NCBI GenBank assembly: GCA_900128585.1
Contig: LT642679.1
Span: 1 to 12,572, forward strand
DNA length: 12,572 nucleotides
Direction: 5' to 3'
Source: Stramenopiles sp. TOSAG23-3
Lineage: Eukaryota; Sar
Shown here piece by piece: positions 1-7,600 of this stretch. Under the pieces are notes generated by a model. The model saw nothing but the letters and a program-made list of their open reading frames with translations, was not told the origin of the DNA and ran no database searches. A program made the position numbers and the translations under genes. Within the stretch, counting starts at the first letter, position 1. Each line of letters begins with the position of its first letter.

Positions 1-79
1 GGCACTTTTACCACCTTATCGTCGTCCCACTCGGACACGCCCTCGTCGTTGCTTGTGGAAGGTTTTTCTATTGCACTCT
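1..79. repeat. Left arm of 79-bp terminal inverted repeat
   Basis: Bases 1-79 are the exact reverse complement of 12494-12572, compared base by base. In this arm the repeat lies inside the coiled-coil gene on the minus strand, covering about its residues 616-641. Beyond base 79 exact identity stops, although the next dozen bases still resemble the other arm once one base is skipped. The identity runs to the outermost base at both ends of the window. Confidence 0.95.
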
Positions 80-1925
80 CATCGACGTCCTGCAGTGTCT
101 CGTACAATTCCCGTTCCGATTTTACGGTCTGTTTCATGGCCTCTAGTTGTATTATTCGCATAGCCTGTGCGCTATTCATGGTCTGCAGAGACTCCAGCTC
201 CTCGCGAAAATGCTGCCGTTCCAAAAGGTGCTGCTTCTTCATGGTCTCCAACGTTTTCTTTATCGACTTTTCGCTGGTGGTTTTCTCGACGGCCTGGATC
301 GCCTTGTCAGAATGCTTTACGGGCGGAACGGACAGGTTCGAAATCTTTTCATCGGCCAGTTTTAGTTGCGTAGAGAAGTCGTTCACTTTTCGGCGTAAAG
401 AGGCAGCCTCTTTCATGGCCCTGGAAAGGTTTTCTTTCAGGTCCGCCTGGTTAGCGCTGTTTTCGGCATGGTCGCTTTCGAGTGTGCTTACCTTTGCATT
501 AGCCGCAAGGAGGTCATTTTCTAAGGTCTCGCATTTTTCGACCAGTGCTCCTCGCTCCCGCGTCACCGTTTCCAGCTCTTCTTCGAGCCGTTCCTCTTCT
601 CGTTTCGCCTTTCTGACTTCATCTTCCATCTCTTTTTGGAGCGTGTCTTTCTCCTCTTGAAGCATTTCCATGTTCGTTGTCATGGTCTTAATGTTCTCCT
701 TCAGCTCGTTGCATTCGTGCTTCGTAATTTTGATTGTGTCTTTCAGCCGCTCAAGCTCTTTGGCGTTGTTTTCCTCGAACTCCTGTAATGCTTTTGTGCA
801 TCGTTGGATTTCCCTCTGTTGTTCCTTTATCCTTCGTCTGTCTAAAGCTGAAGCTTGGCGAGCTTCGTGTAACTTCCCTGTCACCTCGGCCACGGTCGCC
901 GACAGGCCCGCCGACCGTTCCTTCTCTGCTAACAGGTTCTTTTCTGCGTTTACGATAACGTACTGCACCTCCCTCAACTCCTTTTGCATTTTGAAATTTT
1001 CATCTTTGAGGGCCTCGACTTCACTTTCTAGCTTCGCGGCCGCAGTCCGCACTTGCTCTTGCAAGGAGTTTATTTTGGTGACCTGCTTGTCTCTATTTAA
1101 TTTCAGTGCTTCAATTTCCCGCTCGGACGATGTTATTTTATTTTTCAGCGTTTGTGAACCTTGCTTCTCGCATTCCAACAAGTCTTCCGTTTCTAACAGT
1201 TTCGTTTCTAATTTCATCAGTACGGCCTGCCCCTCCTCGTGAGTCTTTCGTGCGAACTGTAGCATTTTTCTACTAAATGGCACCATCTCTTTCTTCCAAA
1301 TTTGAGCATTATTTGCCGCCTCCTCGACCGCTTTTTCTAAGTTGACCGTGGGCATGGACGGTTTAATGGCACTCTTTCCCATTGCGTTTGCGGTCTCTGC
1401 GGTTTCGGTCAGCACCTTTACAATCTTCTCTTTCTCGATCGACCGCTCCTCAATTTCTTTTTCTAGCTTCCGCCTTGCCCTCATTTCTGCGTCCACGCTG
1501 AATTCCGCCAACCATTCCATCGCGCCATCATTATTCGCGGGTTCCCCCGTGCCGTCAGTGTTTTCCAAGCTCGAGAGCAGCTCTTGCACCCTGTTTCTGG
1601 AATCGCTCACCTGTTGAAGTAGTGCCGTGTTCTTTTCCGCTGCAAGAAGCTCCTTTTCACACATTTTTAGTCTACGGATTTGTTTTGAAGCATGCTTCTG
1701 CTCCGCAAAACTCTGCCGGACAACCGCCTTGGCCTCTAATTTAAATTCTGGGATTGCAGGAGTACGCGCGCGGGGGTCGTAGTAATTCCCCCCTGATTGG
1801 ACGATTTTGTGCAACGATTTCCGTTTCTCAGAGAGTTCTGCGAGGATCATTCGTTTCATGGCTTCATTGCGCTGAAAGTTTCTATTATACTCCAATAGAG
1901 CAACCTTCAACTCCCCCGTAGCCAT
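1..1925 (-). CDS. Coiled-coil protein, 3' end off the left edge
   Basis: I do not recognise a family. The minus strand is open for 641 codons from the ATG at 1925-1923 to the window edge, with no stop; the same frame is closed upstream by a stop at 2037-2039, and no other in-frame ATG lies between, so the start is well supported. The start context (ACCAAA ATG G) is good for a eukaryote. The protein begins MATGELKVALLEYNRNFQR and is dominated by Glu, Lys, Leu, Arg and Gln in heptad-like spacing, with almost no Pro or Gly after about residue 210. That is what a long alpha-helical coiled coil looks like; a less regular stretch with Pro and Asn lies near residues 45-60 and 120-140. The visible end turns acidic (SEWDDDK). 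There is no signal peptide or membrane segment, so it is probably a cytoplasmic structural or scaffold protein. It is divergent from the GH27 gene. Confidence 0.85.
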   Translation of the reverse strand, partial: MATGELKVALLEYNRNFQRNEAMKRMILAELSEKRKSLHKIVQSGGNYYDPRARTPAIPEFKLEAKAVVRQSFAEQKHASKQIRRLKMCEKELLAAEKNTALLQQVSDSRNRVQELLSSLENTDGTGEPANNDGAMEWLAEFSVDAEMRARRKLEKEIEERSIEKEKIVKVLTETAETANAMGKSAIKPSMPTVNLEKAVEEAANNAQIWKKEMVPFSRKMLQFARKTHEEGQAVLMKLETKLLETEDLLECEKQGSQTLKNKITSSEREIEALKLNRDKQVTKINSLQEQVRTAAAKLESEVEALKDENFKMQKELREVQYVIVNAEKNLLAEKERSAGLSATVAEVTGKLHEARQASALDRRRIKEQQREIQRCTKALQEFEENNAKELERLKDTIKITKHECNELKENIKTMTTNMEMLQEEKDTLQKEMEDEVRKAKREEERLEEELETVTRERGALVEKCETLENDLLAANAKVSTLESDHAENSANQADLKENLSRAMKEAASLRRKVNDFSTQLKLADEKISNLSVPPVKHSDKAIQAVEKTTSEKSIKKTLETMKKQHLLERQHFREELESLQTMNSAQAMRIIQLEAMKQTVKSERELYETLQDVDESAIEKPSTSNDEGVSEWDDDKVVKV

Positions 1926-2518
1926 TTTGGTGGCGCTGTCTGGAGGAAATGTTCGGTAGGAGCATGTCCCGAATTTCTTCCCGGGGTCCTTTATTAAACC
2001 AAAATATATTATGTTCTTTAGATATTTAAACTCGTATCAAAAGAAAAATGGGGTCAACACGTTCAAGAACCAAACATTTGTTGTGAGTAACGTATTAATT
2101 TATATACCGGTATTTTAATACCACCATGCTTCTTCTTCTTCATCAAATGTTATGTTGTTATTAAAAAATAAATAATATATTAATAATAAAAAATTTGTCC
2201 GTTTTTAATATTGTAATATAAGTGTGTATTATAATAATACGTATGATAATTTAAGGAAATATAGTCTAATGATCTAATTTTTTTTTATTTAGATAAAAAA
2301 TAATAAATATATTATTTATACTCTCTAGACAACAAATACAAACAACGAGAAATTGATGATTATTATAGAGAGACTAAAAATATTATTGAAAAACAGTTGT
2401 TAAAATGTTGAATGTTTAACTCTTCGATTCTAATCGTCTTAATTTAACGCACTATCCAACAGAAAAAGTAGAAACATGTTCTCATTTCCGCCCATAACAG
2501 TTGCACTGTATAAAACTC
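1926..2518. promoter_or_regulatory. AT-rich divergent spacer
   Basis: This is 593 bases without a supportable gene, between the starts of the coiled-coil gene (minus) and the GH27 gene (plus), so it should hold both promoters. From about 2030 to 2460 it is strongly AT-rich, with long A and T runs. I see a perfect 10-base palindrome ATACCGGTAT at 2104-2113, overlapping a small hairpin GGTATT-TT-AATACC at 2109-2122. The string TATAAAA at 2509-2515 is only four bases before the GH27 ATG, too close to be its TATA box. No core promoter element can be assigned with confidence. Confidence 0.5.
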
Positions 2519-3868
2519 ATGTTTAAAGTTGTGGGTTTGTTTGCCTTTGCGTTGGCAGTGGTGAACGGCATTGACAATGGCATTGGGAGAACGCCCCCTC
2601 GTGGTTGGCGGTCGTTCAACCAGTTTACGGATTACATTAATCAGTCACTGATAGAACGCCAGTACGCAAAACTTGTGGAGAGGTCGAGGACGGTAGATGG
2701 TATGAAAATGTCCCTTTTAGACCTTGGTTATGTTACAGCAGGGATCGATGACTCGTGGCAGGCTTGCGGCAGTGGCCCGGGGGGCGTTGGTTTCCACAAC
2801 AAAAGTGGGTTTCCGATAGTGAATGAAACCAGGTTTCCAGACATGCGCGCTATGACAACGAAAGCAAAAGAACTTGGCCTGAAGCCAGGATGGTACGGGA
2901 ACAATTGCGAGTGCCGCGAAGAGCGACCATCGTGCCAAATGTCTCCAAATGGGTCGGGGGCGGAGTGTTTTGCCGGGGATGTGGCAGCGACGCTGTATTA
3001 CGGCTTCGAAAGTATTAAGCTGGACGGATGTGGTGTCCAACGGAATATCACTGAATATGCCCGCCTTTTTAATCAAACGGGAGTCCCTGTAATGCTTGAA
3101 AATTGCCACAATCACCATCCTTACAATGCTACGCGCGATCCAGTGACCAAAATGGTCGATTGCCCAATGAATTTTTTTCGCACTTCCACCGATATCCGTC
3201 CTACGTTCGGCAGCATTTTGATTAATTTACAAACGACTTCGAAGTTTAACGGGGAAGGTCTCACCGGGCCGGGTTGTTTTGGATACCCGGACATGCTAGA
3301 AGTTGGGGTTACCAATTCGCAAAAGACCGCAGTTGGGTGCACGAATACGCTCGGGCAGCCCAATTGCACGCTGAACTTTGTCGAGGCGAGGACCCACTTC
3401 AGCGCCTGGTGCATTGTGTCCTCCCCGCTCGTTCTTGGTTTCGATTTAACGGACAATCAGGTGATGGACGAAGTCTGGGAGATCATTAGCAATAGAGAAG
3501 CACTTCTGGTGAACGAGGCGTGGAACGGTGATGCAGGGGTTCTGGTCAGCAAATCGAAAAGTCTGGTGCACATGACAAACTGTTCATGGTTCAACGACCT
3601 CGGCTGCGACCATCCAGAATGGATGGTGTGGGCAAAGGGCGTGGCCCCTGGGAAGGTAGCATGTTTGTTAATGAACAATGGAGACAGGACCAAGGATGTA
3701 TTGGTCGATTTTAAATCAGACCTTGGGCTCCAGGAATGCGCGACAAGTGGCTGTTCCGTTCGTGACATTCATAACCATCGTGACCTGGGGCGGTTCAAGG
3801 GGGGGTTTACCGCCAAGAATTTGATGTCCCATGATTCAGCGTTTATAATTGTAACGACGACGAACTAA
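2519..3868 (+). CDS. Secreted GH27 family glycosidase (alpha-galactosidase-like)
   Basis: Complete 449-residue protein from the ATG at 2519. The frame extends six codons upstream but has no earlier ATG. Residues 1-17 (MFKVVGLFAFALAVVNG) are a typical cleavable signal peptide, so the enzyme enters the secretory pathway. GH27 landmarks follow in order: PPRGWRSFNQF (about 26-36) for the usual GWNSWN start of the barrel, DLGYVTAGIDDSW (68-80), GLKPGWYGNNC (120-130), IKLDGCG with the presumed nucleophile Asp169, RTSTDI with the presumed acid/base Asp225, GPGCFGYPDMLEVG (251-264), and FSAWCIVSSPLVLGFDL near 294-310. In GH27 these residues carry out retaining cleavage of terminal alpha-galactosides or alpha-N-acetylgalactosaminides; the exact substrate here is not determined. 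At least nine N-X-S/T sequons suggest heavy glycosylation in a vacuolar, lysosomal or extracellular enzyme. The gene ends with three in-frame stops, TAA TAA TAG. Confidence 0.93.
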   Translation: MFKVVGLFAFALAVVNGIDNGIGRTPPRGWRSFNQFTDYINQSLIERQYAKLVERSRTVDGMKMSLLDLGYVTAGIDDSWQACGSGPGGVGFHNKSGFPIVNETRFPDMRAMTTKAKELGLKPGWYGNNCECREERPSCQMSPNGSGAECFAGDVAATLYYGFESIKLDGCGVQRNITEYARLFNQTGVPVMLENCHNHHPYNATRDPVTKMVDCPMNFFRTSTDIRPTFGSILINLQTTSKFNGEGLTGPGCFGYPDMLEVGVTNSQKTAVGCTNTLGQPNCTLNFVEARTHFSAWCIVSSPLVLGFDLTDNQVMDEVWEIISNREALLVNEAWNGDAGVLVSKSKSLVHMTNCSWFNDLGCDHPEWMVWAKGVAPGKVACLLMNNGDRTKDVLVDFKSDLGLQECATSGCSVRDIHNHRDLGRFKGGFTAKNLMSHDSAFIIVTTTN

Positions 3869-4273
3869 TAATAGAAGACTAAAAAACTGGAAATTGAATT
3901 TTAAAGATTTTATTGGACTAAAGGAGCAGATTCACTTCGCGGTATATGAAGAAGATAAATTTTCAGTATCATACTTAATAAAAACAAGAAAATTGGTACT
4001 TAAATAAATATAACAAGAAAAATTGGTGGCTGTTATTTTATAGACTAGTAATTAAAATTAAAGAAAAAAGAAGGTGTCAGTTCAAGAACAATATCTCCTC
4101 CTATTGCAGATCCTCCCCAAGTTTTTAAAGGGGCTCGTTGTCTGTGGTACTGCTCAATGAAATAATTATCGGTATTGATTTGATCGTTTCGTGGTCGTAT
4201 ACACATACAGATGTAAGTGTACTGTCTGGGAACCCTAAACGGCTAGCCAAAAATTTTTCTTCAAAGATTTTAA
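3869..4273. other. AT-rich 3' spacer of the GH27 gene
   Basis: No supportable gene in about 400 bases. The left half is the expected 3' untranslated region of the GH27 gene. It contains AATAAA at 3977-3982 and 4003-4008, and an imperfect direct repeat AACAAGAAAATTGGT at 3983-3997 and 4012-4027 (one extra A in the second copy). The right half (about 4080-4270) is less AT-rich and holds short open stretches on both strands without starts, perhaps remnants of a lost gene. Confidence 0.55.
3977..4008 (+). terminator. Candidate polyadenylation signals
   Basis: Two AATAAA hexamers, at 3977-3982 and 4003-4008, lie about 110 and 135 bases after the GH27 stop codon. The position suits 3'-end processing of that transcript, but in DNA this AT-rich the hexamer can occur by chance. 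Confidence 0.35.
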
Positions 4274-4648
4274 TACGTACATTATATATGTATTATTTTT
4301 TTTAGTTTACACACGTTTACACACCGTTATGAGTTATCAGTACAACAAAACAAGCGAATTCCGGGGGGCAAGGGGTTAGGGTTGTTACGGTTTGTAAAGA
4401 TAAATGTCGATTTTACGAACAGCGAGGTCCTGAACCCAAAGGGAGCGTTTGCTCAGAAATTAAGGCAGGCGTTGTTGGAGCAGGCTGTGCTGATTTTTCC
4501 TGGGCAAGCGCATGTGAAGAAGAGCATCCTGCGGTTCGGTTGTGGGCACGGCGAATGTATTTATCATCTGACAAAAAATTTATATGACTACCTCTTGAAA
4601 TTTCCAATTCATCCTTCCTGGTGGTTTAGTTTTCGCTTGAGGAAGTGA
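4274..4648 (+). pseudogene. Possible TauD/TfdA-type dioxygenase fragment
   Basis: This frame is open from 4274 to the stop at 4646-4648 but contains no ATG. In its middle (about 4400-4545) it reads VDFTNSEVLNPKGAFAQKLR, then QALLEQAVLIFPGQ, then a stretch ending FGCGHGE. That order resembles the N-terminal part of TauD/TfdA Fe(II)/2-oxoglutarate dioxygenases, where 'GVDL..PL', 'LR.AL..HGVLVFRGQ' and 'FG.FGE' follow one another. The HxD metal-binding motif and the catalytic core that should come next are absent, and the sequence after about 4560 looks unrelated. The tail overlaps the 3' end of the channel gene on the other strand by 23 bases. A pyrimidine tract and AG at 4295-4305, with GTAAGT at 4213-4218, could alternatively make this the last exon of a small spliced gene. 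I infer a decayed fragment; the similarity was judged by eye. Confidence 0.35.
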
Positions 4649-7600
4649 CTTCATCTTGCTGTTCCCTAATGTAGTCCAAAATGCGCTCAGCGTTGTGTTT
4701 AACGTCCATTAGCTTTTTTTTATCATCGGCATATCCCTTCCACTCTCTTCGTCTTCTTTTTTCATTCCTCTCCAGCACATATTCGTACCATGTTGACTCC
4801 CTCAAGCAGTGGGCAAAACATTCATTGGCGTGTTTGGGATCGGTTCCAAACAATAGGTCTCCAACTTTTATTTCGTCCAGCTCTTTTTTAATGCATTCGT
4901 CTTCTTTCTTTGCCTCCAAGTCGCCAAGACTTAGAAACAATACTTGCTTCACAAACAATTTCTCTGGAAACTGTTTGATTTCGTAATCCGCGATTTCATC
5001 GGCAATGTTCAGGTATTCTTCCTTGCTCTCATTATAAACATTCTCGTATAAGTCACTCACTACGGCAATTAGAATGTTCATCAAGACAAGTGCAAGAATA
5101 AACATCGCCGCCACAATAAAAAAAGGGCTCAGGATATGGTTCATGGACAACATTTGGTCAACATCTATGCCAAAGTCACCAAACATGACATTGAGCATGG
5201 TAAAGGAACTTGTAAAAACACCCCCAAAATGACCCATTTCGTTACCGAACGCGTTCATAAACCCAAGGGAAAACATTAGCATAAAAAGCAACAGGACCAT
5301 GTATAGGGGAAACACCTCCTTGTGAAAAAACAGCTTCGTTATCGCTGTGATACGGATGCCTATATCACTGAACGGCAGGTGCTTTAAGTACCGAAGAAGG
5401 TGCAAGGACGTTAGAATCAAAATGAAAGCCAACAAGTCCTGGATGTGCGTGGTTAAATGGCGCAAGTGCACCAGGGATACATACTTTTTGTCCGCAAAGT
5501 CTTGTTTCAGTACACGCTCCGTGCTCGTTCTCTCTTTATCCAAGTCAACTTGAAACACTGTGTACCAAACACCAAGAAAAACGACTATGATCTCCAAATA
5601 ATTCCAAGGGTCTGCCCAATAGTGGTTTGAGAGAATAGAATTGCCACACAATCGCAAACAGCCAGATTTTTCCATGCAGCAGCACCCTTTATTTCTTTTC
5701 CTTTGATTAATGCAGCAGCTTATTCCATAATGACGGTTCAGGTGCCTGTTTTCGGTGTTTGAAATTTTGCAAATGAGAGGGAGCCAGCAGACACAGCAGC
5801 AGCATGCATTTCTAGTCTCTCGCTTAACATCTTCTGCAAAATCACAGCAACAGGATGCATTTTTAGTCTCCATTTCTTTTTTTTTCATCATTGGCTCTTG
5901 CTTTTGCAACGCTTCTGCGCGGGCGACCTCGGCCTTTGCATTGAGGCTGGCCGGTGTATCTGTACAGTACTCCAGCAATAACGGCTCATTGTGGTATTTT
6001 ACGCCAACTGCGAGGGCGTTGAATGTTTTTCGCCGCTTACGACAGTTGTAAATCTTAGCGTCGTTTACTCCGACGAACAGTTTCTCGTAAACATCATGGT
6101 CAACTGTGAGGTCTGTTTCTTCAACTATTTTCAAAATTGAGACAAGCTGCTTCAAGCTCATTTCAATAAGTTCGTCGAGTCCTCGCCATGCCAAAATCAA
6201 CATTAATGTTATCGTCAAAGCTTGCATACAGATTTTTTCGTACAACTTGGGAAATCTGATCACTACAATCTCCGAGGATGGCGTCACACCCCCAGCAGGC
6301 CAAAACTCAAATTTAAATGACAATGCAGCAAACGAATCCAAATGTTCATTGTACACATTGACGTCGATGACGATCAATCTGGTCCCTTCTTCAACGGAGA
6401 TCCAATTGTCTTTTTGGAACTGCAAAACTGCGTTTGCAGCCACAGTGGAATTCTTAGTTTGAACGGAGGTAATATGCCCACGAGAATCGTACTCTTCGCC
6501 CCACTTAACACTCCCATATAAATGTTTGTTCAGAGCTGTCCTCTTCAAATGTTTCTCGTATATTTTATTTTCCCCTTCTTTGTCCTTGTACTCATACTTC
6601 TTTGGGTCGTTCGGGGGCCCAAAAGCGTCCGTACTCACGTGCTTCTCTCCATGGGCAGTTTTAGATAACACGTCTCTCGTTCCATAAAAGTGCTTCTGGG
6701 CCGTCAGTTTAGAGGCACGGACCTGCCGGAACTGAATTGCGCCTACTACATTGGTCATCGGATCGATCCATGACATATCTTTACCCGGCATTTTATTAAA
6801 CAGGCTCTCCGAAAAGGGACCTTTTATCCAAGAGTAAACCTCATCTTCATTTACAATATCGTGAAAAGTAAGGTGGTTTTCGGCCCAGTCTTCGTCTACG
6901 AAGCAGTTTCGTAAATGGTTGTGAAATTGCAAAGAGTTGGTATTGTAGACTTGACTTTGGAAAGTGCCTAGAAGATACACAACCACGACCATTAGAGATA
7001 CTAAAGGGCAACCCCAAAAAATCTTGAACGTTTGAAAGTGTAGTTCGTTGGCTTTTTCCCTGAACAAAGGCTCTTTCTTCATGGTATCGATAATGCTGCT
7101 CCAATCTTCCTTCATGCGATTGCGGTCGAATTTATTTGTTTCGTACTTCTTCTTGGCGTCTTTTCCCTTATTCTCATCCTTTGGCTTCCTCCCGCTCTCG
7201 CTCGCTGCAGAGGGTTTTGATGGAACCAAATGCCTATTTATCCCGACCATGTCCTCTGTTGCTGTTACCTCTATTGTTTCGAAGTCTTGCTTCTTGGTTT
7301 CTTTATGATTATGAATCTCCACGTTCATCTCATTGAGTAAATGCTTTGCCAGTGTGTATGCGCAGTAATCGGTAGCATATTCTTTGGAAGCGACCTCTAT
7401 AGATCTTTCTCCCCCTTCGACACTTTCAATAATCTTTTTTTTCCCGCGGGAAACCTCCTTCAGGTCACGCTTAGGCTCTTTTTTTTTTAGACCCCAGAAG
7501 GTCTCCCCCCCGGTCCACAATCTTTCGCGAACAAATGGGTCAGCGCCATTTTTCACTAGGAAATTTGCGCAGACACGATTCCCCAGGCGAAGGGCATACG

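Noticed and set aside
49-1617. Several plus-strand frames of 70-203 codons rich in Ser, Phe and Cys
   Set aside because: They are the antisense of the 641-codon coiled-coil frame. Ser/Phe/Leu-rich composition is what the complement of Glu/Lys-rich codons gives.
2509-2515. TATAAAA as a TATA box for the GH27 gene
   Set aside because: It ends four bases before the ATG, so transcription from it would begin inside the coding sequence.
4373-4384. TTAGGG, the telomere-type hexamer
   Set aside because: Only one copy, in a G-rich run; no tandem array.
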